A DNA stretch of 64,000 nucleotides. It comes from Acidiferrimicrobium sp. IK. GTDB taxonomy: Bacteria; Actinomycetota; Acidimicrobiia; Acidimicrobiales; Palsa-688. How positions within the stretch are numbered: the stretch's first letter is position 1; every line of letters begins with the position of its first letter. The stretch spans positions 372,001 to 436,000 of the forward strand of contig NZ_JAIMCB010000002.1 of assembly GCF_025499425.1 (NCBI RefSeq), given 5' to 3'. Under the pieces are notes generated by a model. That model was not told the DNA's origin, searched no databases, and saw only the letters and a program-made list of their open reading frames with translations. Both the position numbers and the translations under genes were made by a program. This document shows, piece after piece, positions 25,936-34,967 of the stretch.

Positions 25936-27048
25936 CTACCGGCGCCCGGCTTCGATCTGGCGGTACCAGTCGGTCATCTCTCGGGCGCAGCGCTCCCACG
26001 AGTACTCCCCCACCTTGGCCCGGCCCCGCTCGATCAGCGCGTCGCGGGCGGCGTCGTCGGCGAGCAGCCGGTCGATGGCTGCCGCCATGGCGCCGGCGTC
26101 GCCGACGGGGACCACCGACGCGGCGTCGCCGACGGTGCCGGGGATGGCGCCGGCGTCGGTGGTGACCACCGGCACCCCTGCGGACATGGCCTGCAGCGGC
26201 GGGTACCCGAAGCCCTCGTAGAGCGACGGGTAGGCCAAGACCCGGGCCCGGCGCAGCAGCTCGCCGGCCAGCTCCGACGACGCGTAACCGAGCAGGTCGA
26301 CGCGGTCCCGGAACGGCGAGCGGGCCACCGCTTCGGCGAACACCTCGGAGCCCTGGGCCGAGCGCCCGACGATCACCAGCCGGGTGTCGCGGCGCTGCGA
26401 CGCCACCTCCTCGAACGCTCTAAGCAGGCTCGGGTAGTCCTTGCGGGGTTCGATCGTGCCGATGGCGAGAACGAAAGACCCTTTGGCCCGTACCTGTTCG
26501 ACCACCGCGGGGCCGGCCTCAGCGGCAAGAGCCGGGACTCCTGACGCCACGACCGCCAGCCGGTGGCGCTCCACGCCGAAGTACTCGACGATCTCTTCCG
26601 CGACGAACGCGGAGTGGGTGTGGATGTACGCCCCCGACCGGAGGGCGTGGCGGATCCGCTCCGGGTAGGTCCTGACTATGGCGTCGGTCATCTCCGGGTA
26701 GCGCACCGGGGACAGGTCGTGCACGGTCATCACCCGGGGAGCCTTCGCTGGGGGCACCACGTAGTTGGTGCCGTGCACGATGTCGCAGGAGCCGGCGATC
26801 CATTCGATCGGGGGTCTGTCGAGATGCCGCCACGCCTGGGTGACCAGGCGCCCGGGGATGGGCAGGTTCCGCAGCCGCACGCTCGGCGGGAGGGACGCTT
26901 CGAGCGCCCGCCGACCGCGGATGGTCGTGGCGTACACCGCGGCCTCGATGTCTGGCATCCGCGCCAGCGCGCCGAGCAGGCCGCTCGTGAAGCTGCCGAC
27001 CCCGGACTGCGGCCCGAACAGGGGGCCGGCGTCCACGAGGACCCGCAT
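25936..27048 (-). CDS. GT4-family glycosyltransferase
   Basis: GT-B fold enzyme of 370 residues that moves a sugar from a nucleotide-sugar donor. The N-terminal half opens MRVLVDAGPLFGPQSGVGSF and has HGTNYVVPPAKAPRVMTVHDLSP. The C-terminal donor half has AIGTIEPRKDYPSLLRAF and the E-x7-E motif region PSLYEGFGYPPLQAMSAGVPVV. The ATG at 27048 shares a base with the stop of the upstream coiled-coil gene (TGATG), which fixes the start. Acceptor unknown; a role in envelope glycans or polysaccharide is likely but inferred. Confidence 0.93.
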   Translation of the reverse strand: MRVLVDAGPLFGPQSGVGSFTSGLLGALARMPDIEAAVYATTIRGRRALEASLPPSVRLRNLPIPGRLVTQAWRHLDRPPIEWIAGSCDIVHGTNYVVPPAKAPRVMTVHDLSPVRYPEMTDAIVRTYPERIRHALRSGAYIHTHSAFVAEEIVEYFGVERHRLAVVASGVPALAAEAGPAVVEQVRAKGSFVLAIGTIEPRKDYPSLLRAFEEVASQRRDTRLVIVGRSAQGSEVFAEAVARSPFRDRVDLLGYASSELAGELLRRARVLAYPSLYEGFGYPPLQAMSAGVPVVTTDAGAIPGTVGDAASVVPVGDAGAMAAAIDRLLADDAARDALIERGRAKVGEYSWERCAREMTDWYRQIEAGRR

Positions 27049-27470
27049 CAACCTCGGGTCTGCTCGAGGGTCGCCTCGAGCGCGGCGACCCGATCCCGGA
27101 GTCCGGCCAGTTCTTCCTCGGCTCTGCGCAGCTCCTGCTCGACTCTGGCGGTGCGGGCGTCGAGCGCCGCGGCCAGGTTGGAGAGGCCCCGCCCCATGGT
27201 CACGATGTGCTCGGAGATCTGCGCGGTGCGAGTGGCGAGGGCCCGCCCGAGCGCCCCTTTGACCAGCCGGCCCGCCGGGCGGCGGGACGCGACGGGGACT
27301 TCGATCGGGATCGACAGGTGAGCCAGCGCGTCGATCCACGCGGTGACCTCGTCGGACCCCGACGGGGCGGCCAGCGCGCGGGTGGCCCGCCGGACGTGGG
27401 CCAGGTAGCCGGGGGCCGTCGCCTCGAGCCGCTGCTCGGGGGTCTGGGGCGGCGGGTCGACGCTCGACAT
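27048..27470 (-). CDS. Coiled-coil protein of unknown function
   Basis: About 140 residues from ATG 27470 (GTG at 27500 is also possible and gives 150). The C-terminal 60 residues are a heptad-rich coiled coil (ALDARTARVEQELRRAEEELAGL). The middle (IPIEVPVASRRPAGRLVKGAL) resembles a segment found next to methyltransferases and glycosyltransferases in polysaccharide loci. It is coupled to the GT4 gene by a one-base overlap, so it may be a scaffold or partner of that enzyme. No function is assigned. Confidence 0.75.
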   Translation of the reverse strand: MSSVDPPPQTPEQRLEATAPGYLAHVRRATRALAAPSGSDEVTAWIDALAHLSIPIEVPVASRRPAGRLVKGALGRALATRTAQISEHIVTMGRGLSNLAAALDARTARVEQELRRAEEELAGLRDRVAALEATLEQTRG

Positions 27471-27524
27471 GGGAGTCGACGGTAGCCGGTCCCCCAACAC
27501 GGGTCTGTGCTAGAAGGACTCCCC

Positions 27525-29375
27525 GTGCGCGTGGAGGACGAGGTGATCGCCGACGCGCCCGCGACCGCGTCGCGCCGGCGGGCGGCCGCTCCCGGCGTCG
27601 CGATCGCCGCAAGCTATCTGGGTCTCGCCGCCGTCGCGTTCTGGCACATCGTCACCCATCCGACCACCATCGCCATGAGCAGCGGAGCGGGCGACTCCGC
27701 GACCTTCGCCTGGCAGCTGGCGTACGTCCCGTGGGCCATCGCCCACGGGCACGACCCGTTCGTGGCGACGGTGGCCAACTACCCGGCGGGCCTCAACCTC
27801 CTCGACAACACGTCCTTGCCCCTGCTCGGGCTGATCGGTTCCCCGGTCACCGCCCTGTGGGGGCCGGTGGCGACGCTGAACCTGTGGTGGGTGCTGGCCT
27901 TCCCGCTGTCGGCCGCAGCGGCCTACCTGCTGGCCCGGCGCTTCACGACGTCGCGCTCTATCGCCTGGTTCGCCGGTCTGCTCTACGGGTTCGGGCCCTA
28001 CCAGGTGGCGCAGGGCGCTGGTCACCTCAACCTGGCATTCGTTCCCGTCCCCCCGCTCGTGATGCTTTTGCTCTACGACCTGCTCGTCGCTCCGGTCCGA
28101 GGGCAGCCGACCCGATCCCCGCGTTCGATCGGGGCTCGGCTGGCCGTCTTGGTCATCGTCCAGTTCTTCATCTCCTCAGAGATCTTGGCCACGACCGCGG
28201 TGTTCGCCGCCTTGGCGGTGGTAGTGGTGGCCCTCGCCAACCGCTCGGAGGTCCGGGGAGGCGCCCGCCGTGTGGCCGAGGCCGTGCCGGTAACCGCGGG
28301 CATCGCGGCGGTCGTGCTGGCGTGGCCGCTTTATGTCGCGCTGGCCGGCCCCGCTCACGTGCGGGGCACGATCTTCGGCTACCGCTACTACTTCTCCGCG
28401 GTGTTCGGCCCCGTGTTGCCGTCGTCGCTTTTCGTCGTGGCCACCCGCCACCTCCACTCGCTCGGCGACCGGATCGGCGGCAACCCGGTGGAGAACGGCA
28501 CCTACCTCGGCGTGTTCCTCGTGGTGCTGCTCGTGGTCGCTCCCTTCGTCGCGCGCCGCCGGCGGCTGACCGTCGCGGTGGTCCTCGCGGCCGCGTCGTT
28601 CGTGCTGTCGCTCGGCGTGTCGCTGCATTTCGGGGTCTCGCGCTTCGCCCGCTACGACGCCAAGATCCCACTGCCGGCGGCGGTGCTGTACAAAACACCG
28701 ATCGTCAATCAGGCGTTCCCGGTCCGCTACTCGCTCTACGTCGACCTGTTCGCCAGCGTTGCGGTGGCCATCGTGTTGGACCTCCTGCGCCGCGACCGGG
28801 CCCCCGGCCCGCCCCGGGCCGGGGGGCACCGCCAGCACCGCCGGCTGCCGCCGGCGCGGCGTCTCGCGGTGTTGCCGATCGTGGTGGCCGCGCTGGTAGC
28901 GGTGCCGCTGATCCCGGCGTGGCCCTACAACTCCCAGGGTCGGGTCGCGGTGCCCTCTTTCTTCACCTCCTCCGCGCTCGACCAGGTCCCGGAGGGCAGC
29001 GTGGCGCTGGTGTACCCGATCGCCACCAACACCCTCTCCAACGCCGAGGTGTGGCAGGCCACCGCCCGCTTCCGCTTCGCGATGCCCGGCGGTTATTTCG
29101 TGCTGCCGGCCGGGTCGGGCCGAGGGTCGGTGTACACCGCTGACACCCTGGTGGAGCGGACCCTCTCAGGTGTGGTCGCAGGGCCCAACCCGTCTCGCAG
29201 CGCGACCCTCCGCCGGGAGCTGCGAGCCCAGCTCGGCAGCTGGCACGTGAGAACGGTGCTGGCGCAACCGGTGGGCACCGACCCCGTCGGTTTCTTCACC
29301 TGGCTGGTCGGGCGGCCGCCGGGGAGCTGCACCGGCGGGATGTGCGTGTGGCCGCGGGTCAGCTGGTCGGGCTGA
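27525..29375 (+). CDS. Polytopic membrane protein, GT-C-like glycosyltransferase
   Basis: About 616 residues with 11 or more membrane segments and a soluble C-terminal domain from about residue 480. The first loop carries GAGDSATFAWQLAYVPWAIAHG and the next NYPAGLNLL, a layout seen in YfhO-like and other lipid-phosphate-sugar-using GT-C proteins, in which an acidic residue of the first loop is catalytic. GTG 27525 is chosen because AGAAGGA lies six bases upstream; GTG at 27507 has none. It is divergent from the coiled-coil/GT4 pair and overlaps the smc 3' end by 17 bases. Substrate unknown. Confidence 0.85.
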   Translation: MRVEDEVIADAPATASRRRAAAPGVAIAASYLGLAAVAFWHIVTHPTTIAMSSGAGDSATFAWQLAYVPWAIAHGHDPFVATVANYPAGLNLLDNTSLPLLGLIGSPVTALWGPVATLNLWWVLAFPLSAAAAYLLARRFTTSRSIAWFAGLLYGFGPYQVAQGAGHLNLAFVPVPPLVMLLLYDLLVAPVRGQPTRSPRSIGARLAVLVIVQFFISSEILATTAVFAALAVVVVALANRSEVRGGARRVAEAVPVTAGIAAVVLAWPLYVALAGPAHVRGTIFGYRYYFSAVFGPVLPSSLFVVATRHLHSLGDRIGGNPVENGTYLGVFLVVLLVVAPFVARRRRLTVAVVLAAASFVLSLGVSLHFGVSRFARYDAKIPLPAAVLYKTPIVNQAFPVRYSLYVDLFASVAVAIVLDLLRRDRAPGPPRAGGHRQHRRLPPARRLAVLPIVVAALVAVPLIPAWPYNSQGRVAVPSFFTSSALDQVPEGSVALVYPIATNTLSNAEVWQATARFRFAMPGGYFVLPAGSGRGSVYTADTLVERTLSGVVAGPNPSRSATLRRELRAQLGSWHVRTVLAQPVGTDPVGFFTWLVGRPPGSCTGGMCVWPRVSWSG

Positions 29376-32300
29376 CCGGTGCGCCGACCCGTTCGCTGAC
29401 CACCCGCGACGATCCACCGGGGGCCATCGTGACCCCGTAGAGGCAGTCGGCGGCCTCCATGGTGCGCCGCTGGTGGGACACGATCACCAGCTGCGCCTCG
29501 TCGCGGAACTCGTGGACCAGACCGAGGAAGCGGTGCAGGTTGACGTCGTCGAGGGCGGCTTCGACCTCGTCCATCAAGTAGAACGGCGACGGTCGGCTGC
29601 GGAACACCGCGAACAGGAACGCCATCGCGGTAAGGCTGCGCTCGCCGCCGGAGAGCAGCGACAGGCGGCGGACGTTCTTGCCTGACGGGCGCGCCTCGAC
29701 CTCGATGCCAGTCTCGAGCAGGTGGTCGGGGTCGGTCAGGCGCAGGCGGCCCTGGCCGCCCGGGAACAGCGTGGCGAAGAGCTTCTCGAAGTTGTCGGCG
29801 ACGTCGGCGTAGGCAGCCCGGAACACCTCGACGATCTCGGCGTCGACGGCCTTGATCACCTTGGCCAGCTCGCGGCGGGCGGAGCGCACGTCCTCGAGCT
29901 GCGCCTCCAGGAAGGTGTGGCGCTCCTGGAGGGCGGTGTGCTCCTCCAGCGCCAGCGGGTTGATGGGCCCCATGAGCCGCAGCTCCCGTTCCAGCTCCGA
30001 CCGGCGGCTGGTGGCGCTGGTGCCGGGGGGAAGCACCGGCTCGGGGGCGTCGCGGGTGGCCTCCGGTTCACAGTCGAGTTCCCGGCGGACCGCGTCGGTC
30101 AGCGTCTCCAAGCGGACCCGGGCCTCGGCTTCGTCCACCTCCGCCCGGTTCTGGCGTTCTCGGGTCTCGGCCAGCTGGCGTTCCGCGGTGGTCCGCTCCC
30201 GCCGGAGGACCTCGAGGCGGTCAGTGACCGCCCGCAGCGAGTCGCTCTCCTCCCGGCGGGCGCTGCGCAGCCGTTCGACGACGCCGTCGAGCTCGGTCTC
30301 GCGGGCCGCGACCAACGCGGCGAGTCGGGCGGTGGCCCGGTCGGCCGCTACCAGCTGCTCACGGCGCAGCGCCGCTTGAGCCCGCTCCGCGGTGGTGCGG
30401 GCCAGCCGCTCGTCGACTTGGGCCATGCGCCGGGCGGTCATCGCCCGCCGCTCCTCCAGGCCGGCGGCTCGCACCTCGAGGTCGCGGCGCAAAGCAGCCA
30501 CCGCCGCGGCCCGCTCGGCCAGCCGGGACCGCGCGGCCCGCTCCGCCAGGGCGGCCTCCTGCTCGGCGGCGGCCTCCGCCTCCAGCGCCGGGAGCATGGC
30601 GTCGAGCTCCGCGATGCGGGCCTCCTCCCGCTGCAGGCGGGCGGCCATCTCGCTTCGGTGCCCGCCGGTGGCCTCGCTGTCGCGACGGGCGTCGGCCAGC
30701 TCGGCCTCGGTGCGGGCCAGGGCGTCGGCGGCTGCCCGCCGCCTCGAGCGGTTGGCGTCCGCGGCGCGCACCGCCTCGGCGCGGGCGCTGCGAGCCTGGT
30801 CCAAGGCGCTGCGAGCGGCCCGGGCCTCACCGCCGGAGGCCGCGGCGTGCTCTGCGGCCGCCGCGGCCCGGGACCGGGCCTCGTCGAGAGCTGCTCCGGT
30901 GACCCCGGCGCCGCCGGCCCCGACCCGCCACACCCCTCCGGCGCCGCGGTCCCCGTGCCGGCTGACCACGGTCAGCTCCGGGTGGGCGGCGGCCACCGCC
31001 ACCACTTCCTCCCAGCCGCCGCCCACCGCGACCGCGCCGGCGAGGAGATGGTCGAGCATGTCTGCCACGCCGGGCAGACGGGCCCGGACGTGGGCCCGCA
31101 CCAGGTCGGTACCGAGCGGCGCGCCGCTTGGGGATAGCGACCCGCGGCCGGCGGGAGCGGCGAGCGCACCGGAGCCGCGGACGGGCAGGACCGCGCCTGA
31201 CACGTCGAGGTCCCGGAGCCTGCCCAGCGCGGCGCGGGCCGCGTCGTCGCCGGCCACCACCACCGCCGCAATCGCCTCCCCGGCGGCGGCCTCGAACGCC
31301 GGCTCCCAGCCGTCGTCGATCTCGACTAGGTCGAGGAGCGTGCCGAGGACCCCTTCCACGTCGGAGAGCCGCTCGGCACCGGCGCGGGCCCGGGCCTCGT
31401 CGAGGGCCTGGGCGAGCGCTTCGGCCCGTGCGTCCCAGCGGTGGCGCTCACCGTCCGCGCTGCGGCGGGCGTCTTCGGCCGCGGTGCTGGCGGCCTCCGC
31501 CTCGGCGAGGGCGGCCGCGCCGGCCGCCACCGCCGCGTCCAGCGCCGGGCCGGCGTCGTCGCACTCGTCGAGGACCTGACGGAGCCGGACCACCTCGGCG
31601 TCGAGACGCCCGGCTCGCTGGTCGACGCCGTCGTTGCGGGCGTCCAGCCGGCGCAGCTCGCCCCGGGCCCGTTCCACCGCGCTGCGCAGCGCCCGCAGCT
31701 CGGCGCGGACCTCCGCGGTCGGGTCGCCGGGCCCGCTGCGGTTCTGGGCACCCCACCGGGCTTCGACCTCGGCGGCTTCCTCGGCGACGGCTGCCTCGGC
31801 CTCCAAGAGCTCCTGTTCGTCGGGGACCAGCAGCTCGGCGTCGCGCTCCGCCGCGGCCATCTGGTCCACCAGGGCTGCTGCTTCGGCCTCCAAGCTGGCG
31901 ACGACGTCCTGGTCGATGGCCGATTCGAGGGCTCGGGCCACCCCCCGCCGGCGTTCCTCGAGCAGTGCGGTCAGGCCGCGGGCGCGGGCGCGCAACCCTT
32001 CGGCGTGGGACACGGCGTCCCCGAGATCCGCGGTCTCCTGCCGACGGCGGGCCTCGTTGACCGCGGCCTCGGCCTGCAACACGTCGGCGTCGAGGCGCGC
32101 CAGCGCGCCGCGCAGGGCGGCCTCCTGCTCGCCCAGCTCGGAACGGGACCGCAGGCCGCCAGCCAGGCGAGCCTCGATCGCCGCCAGCTCCCGGCCGGCC
32201 AGGTAGCGGCGCAGGGCGGTCAGCTCCTCCACCACGTCGCCGTGGCGGCGGGCGGCGTCGGCCTGCTTCTCGAGTGGGCGCAGCTGGCGGCGGACCTCGC

Positions 32301-32886
32301 GGAGGAGGTCCTGGAGGCGGACCAGGGACGCCTCGGTCGACTCGAGTCGCCGCTCTGAGCGCTCCTTGCGCCGGCGGTACTTGAGCACGCCGGCAGCTTC
32401 TTCGATCACCACCCGCCGGTCCTCTGGCCGGGAGCTCAAGATGGCGTCCAGGTTGCCCTGGGACACGATCACGTGCTGCTGGCGGCCGACGCCGGTGTCG
32501 GAGAGCAGCTCTTGGATGTCGAGGAGCCGGCACGGGGACCGGTTGATCGCGTACTCCGACTCACCGGTCCGAAACAGGGTCCGGGTGATCGTGACCTCGG
32601 AGAACTCGATCGGCAGCAGGCCGGCGGCGTTGTCGATGGTCAGCGACACCTCGGCCCGCCCGAGCGCAGCCCGTTTGGGGGTCCCGGCGAAGATGACGTC
32701 CTCCATCTTCGCGGAGCGGACCGTCCGGGGGCCCTGGGCGCCGAGGACCCACGCCACCGCGTCGACCACGTTGGACTTGCCACTGCCGTTGGGGCCGACG
32801 ACGACTGTCACCCCGGGCTCGAACTCCAGGGTGGTCGAGTCGGCGAACGACTTGAACCCCTTCAGTGTCAGCGACTTGAGGAACAC
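29359..32886 (-). CDS. smc: Chromosome segregation ATPase SMC
   Basis: A full-length 1175-residue SMC. The N-terminal ATPase lobe has GPNGSGKSN at about residues 32-40. The hinge lies at about 505-660, flanked by long Ala/Arg/Glu-rich coiled coils. The C-terminal lobe has the signature LSGGERSLTAMAFLFAVF and Walker B FYLMDEVEAALDD. SMC compacts and separates chromosomes with ScpA and ScpB, which are not here. It starts with GTG at 32886. The order rnc-mutM-smc is conserved in actinobacteria. Confidence 0.98.
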   Translation of the reverse strand: MFLKSLTLKGFKSFADSTTLEFEPGVTVVVGPNGSGKSNVVDAVAWVLGAQGPRTVRSAKMEDVIFAGTPKRAALGRAEVSLTIDNAAGLLPIEFSEVTITRTLFRTGESEYAINRSPCRLLDIQELLSDTGVGRQQHVIVSQGNLDAILSSRPEDRRVVIEEAAGVLKYRRRKERSERRLESTEASLVRLQDLLREVRRQLRPLEKQADAARRHGDVVEELTALRRYLAGRELAAIEARLAGGLRSRSELGEQEAALRGALARLDADVLQAEAAVNEARRRQETADLGDAVSHAEGLRARARGLTALLEERRRGVARALESAIDQDVVASLEAEAAALVDQMAAAERDAELLVPDEQELLEAEAAVAEEAAEVEARWGAQNRSGPGDPTAEVRAELRALRSAVERARGELRRLDARNDGVDQRAGRLDAEVVRLRQVLDECDDAGPALDAAVAAGAAALAEAEAASTAAEDARRSADGERHRWDARAEALAQALDEARARAGAERLSDVEGVLGTLLDLVEIDDGWEPAFEAAAGEAIAAVVVAGDDAARAALGRLRDLDVSGAVLPVRGSGALAAPAGRGSLSPSGAPLGTDLVRAHVRARLPGVADMLDHLLAGAVAVGGGWEEVVAVAAAHPELTVVSRHGDRGAGGVWRVGAGGAGVTGAALDEARSRAAAAAEHAAASGGEARAARSALDQARSARAEAVRAADANRSRRRAAADALARTEAELADARRDSEATGGHRSEMAARLQREEARIAELDAMLPALEAEAAAEQEAALAERAARSRLAERAAAVAALRRDLEVRAAGLEERRAMTARRMAQVDERLARTTAERAQAALRREQLVAADRATARLAALVAARETELDGVVERLRSARREESDSLRAVTDRLEVLRRERTTAERQLAETRERQNRAEVDEAEARVRLETLTDAVRRELDCEPEATRDAPEPVLPPGTSATSRRSELERELRLMGPINPLALEEHTALQERHTFLEAQLEDVRSARRELAKVIKAVDAEIVEVFRAAYADVADNFEKLFATLFPGGQGRLRLTDPDHLLETGIEVEARPSGKNVRRLSLLSGGERSLTAMAFLFAVFRSRPSPFYLMDEVEAALDDVNLHRFLGLVHEFRDEAQLVIVSHQRRTMEAADCLYGVTMAPGGSSRVVSERVGAPVSPTS

Positions 32887-32936
32887 GCGCCAGCCAACCT
32901 AGTTGGGCCGGGCCCGCCCTTCGGGTACCTCCCCGG

Positions 32937-33770
32937 TCATCGCTGGCATCGGGGGCAGGAGAAGCTGGAGCGGCCCATCTCCCGGCGCCGGACGATCAGG
33001 CGTCCGCAGCGGACGCAGGGCTGGCCCTCCCGTGCGTACACCGTGTGGTGGAGTTGGTAGTCGCCGGCAGCGCCGTCGACGTCGCGGTACTGGGCGTCGG
33101 CCAGCGACGACCCCCGGTGGGCCACCGCGGTGCGCAGGATGTCGCCGATCGCGGCGTGGAGCCGGCGGATCTCGGCGGTGGTGAGGGACTCGGCGGGGCG
33201 ATCCCCGGCAAGCTTGGCCGCGAAGAGGATCTCGTCGGCGTAGATGTTGCCGATCCCGGCTATGCGGTGCTGGTCGAGGAGCAGCGGCTTGAGCCGGGTC
33301 CGCCGGCCGTCCAAGACCGCGGCCAGGGTCCGCCACGAGGGAAGACCCTCGAGTGCGTCGGGGCCGAGGAGGGCCAGTTCGGGCAGCACCCCGGCGGGGT
33401 CGTGGCCGGTGACGAACACCTCCCCGAAGGTGCGAGGGTCCACAAAGCGCAGCTCGGGCCCGGAGTCGAACGACCACACGACATGGGTGTGACGGGGGGG
33501 CGGGTCGCCGGCGTCGGCCCGCAGGAGCTGACCGCTCATGCCCAGGTGGACCACGATCACGTCCCCGCCGCCCAGGCGGAGCATCAGGTACTTGCCGTGC
33601 CGGTCGACCGCGTCGAGGACCTGCCCCCGGGACCGCCCGACCAGCTCGGCGGCGTCGGCGTGGCGTCGGATGGTGCGCCGGCCGGTGGCCGCGACGTCGG
33701 TGATTCGCCGGCCGGTGAACGCCTCGGCGACGCCGCGCCGGACCGTCTCGACCTCGGGTAGCTCGGGCAC
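32937..33770 (-). CDS. mutM: Formamidopyrimidine-DNA glycosylase
   Basis: Removes 8-oxoguanine and FapyG and cuts the abasic site. It starts with GTG at 33770, giving PELPEVETVRRG, where the proline after the initiator is the Schiff-base nucleophile and the glutamate helps catalysis. The segment HRIAGIGNIYADEILF is the helix-two-turn-helix. The zinc finger CVRCGR and CPRCQR closes the 277-residue protein. A longer upstream frame is a shadow. Confidence 0.97.
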   Translation of the reverse strand: MPELPEVETVRRGVAEAFTGRRITDVAATGRRTIRRHADAAELVGRSRGQVLDAVDRHGKYLMLRLGGGDVIVVHLGMSGQLLRADAGDPPPRHTHVVWSFDSGPELRFVDPRTFGEVFVTGHDPAGVLPELALLGPDALEGLPSWRTLAAVLDGRRTRLKPLLLDQHRIAGIGNIYADEILFAAKLAGDRPAESLTTAEIRRLHAAIGDILRTAVAHRGSSLADAQYRDVDGAAGDYQLHHTVYAREGQPCVRCGRLIVRRREMGRSSFSCPRCQR

Positions 33771-33792
33771 AGCGCCGCGGGACCGGGAGTGG

Positions 33793-34650
33793 TTAGTGGC
33801 CGGCCGGCGCGACCGCGGGTCCCGCCGCCGGGCGGGGGGACGCCTCGGCGTCGAGCAACGCCCGCAGCTGCTCCCAGGCGGCGCGAGCGGCGGCCTGCTC
33901 GGCTTGCTTTTTCGAACGTCCCCGGCCGGTCCCCCGCTGGCGGCCCTCGACTTCGACCACCGCCTCGAACTGCTTGGCGTGGTCGGGGCCCTCATCGGAG
34001 ACGCGATACACCGGCAGGTCATCGAACGAGCGGGCACACAGCTCCTGCAGGCGGGTCTTGTAGTCCTGGCCGCCGGGCCCGGCGGCCGCCTCCTCGATGC
34101 GCTCGCCGAGGAGGCGCATGACCACCGCCTCGGCGTCATCCCAACCGCAGTCGAGGTAGATGGCGCCGAGAAGGGCTTCCATGGCGTCGGCCAGTATCGA
34201 CGGCTTCTCCCGGCCGCCGGACTGGCTTTCGCCCTTGCCGAGGAGGATGGCCGCGCCTACGCCGAGGTCGGCGGCGACCTCGGCCAGGGACGCGGAGTTG
34301 ACCACCGACGCCCGGACCTTGGCCAGCTCCCCTTCGGGCAGGTCGGGGTAGGTCCGGTACAAGTGGTCGGTGACGACCAGGCCGAGCACCGAGTCCCCTA
34401 GGAACTCGAGGCGTTCGTTGGATGGCTGCTCTGGGTGTTCCGCGCACCAGGAGCGGTGGGCCAGGGACTGGGCCAGCATCAGCTGGTCGTTGACCCGCCA
34501 TCCGAGGCGCTCGGCCAGGGCCCGGTGCGCGGCGGTCCGTTCGGTGGCGCTGGCGGGTGTCGCCGTCTGGGTCGGGTCGGCGGGCAGGAGGCGGTCCTGG
34601 GTCCCGGGCTCAGGCCGCGTCGAGCTTGGCGACGACGTAGTCGACCGCAT
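33793..34650 (-). CDS. rnc: Ribonuclease III
   Basis: Double-strand-specific RNase that processes rRNA precursors. The signature NERLEFLGDSVLGLV is at about residues 78-92 and the second acidic site is ADAMEALLGAIYLD. A double-stranded RNA-binding domain follows (DYKTRLQELCARS). The 285 residues include a 40-residue N-terminal extension. The only usual start, ATG at 34650, overlaps the acpP 3' end by 41 bases. Downstream is mutM, as usual. Confidence 0.97.
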   Translation of the reverse strand: MRSTTSSPSSTRPEPGTQDRLLPADPTQTATPASATERTAAHRALAERLGWRVNDQLMLAQSLAHRSWCAEHPEQPSNERLEFLGDSVLGLVVTDHLYRTYPDLPEGELAKVRASVVNSASLAEVAADLGVGAAILLGKGESQSGGREKPSILADAMEALLGAIYLDCGWDDAEAVVMRLLGERIEEAAAGPGGQDYKTRLQELCARSFDDLPVYRVSDEGPDHAKQFEAVVEVEGRQRGTGRGRSKKQAEQAAARAAWEQLRALLDAEASPRPAAGPAVAPAGH

Positions 34651-34906
34651 CGCGCACCGTCTTCAGGTCCTCGAGGTCCTCGTCGTCGATGCGGAACCCT
34701 ACGGTGCGCTCCCCGAGCTCTTCCTCGAGGGCCTCGACCAGCTCGATGAGGGCCAGTGAGTCGGCGCCGAGGTCGTCTCCGAAGCTGGCGCTCTCGGGTA
34801 TCGAAGACGGCTCGATCTCGAGGATGTCGGCCAGGCAGCCGCGCACCAGGTCCAGGACCTGCTGGCGATCCATGGGGCTACGTTCGACGTGGGTCTCGGC
34901 GGGCAA
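34610..34906 (-). CDS. acpP: Acyl carrier protein
   Basis: Carries growing acyl chains on a phosphopantetheine arm. The attachment serine is in DDLGADSLALIELVEALEEE. Two starts are possible. TTG 34906 has GGAGAG six bases upstream and gives 98 residues; ATG 34873 gives 87, nearer the usual 80, but lacks a good binding site. I give the former. It sits between plsX and rnc, a common lipid-gene arrangement. Confidence 0.94.
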   Translation of the reverse strand: MPAETHVERSPMDRQQVLDLVRGCLADILEIEPSSIPESASFGDDLGADSLALIELVEALEEELGERTVGFRIDDEDLEDLKTVRDAVDYVVAKLDAA

Positions 34907-34967
34907 GGGAAGCTCTCCTGGTGGGTGTACAGCGGAATCTACCGCGGGTGGGTCGCTCAGGTATCGG

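Noticed and set aside
29722..32358. Large frames opposite smc
   Set aside because: The smc frame is complete and carries all ATPase motifs; the opposite frames have no recognised domain.
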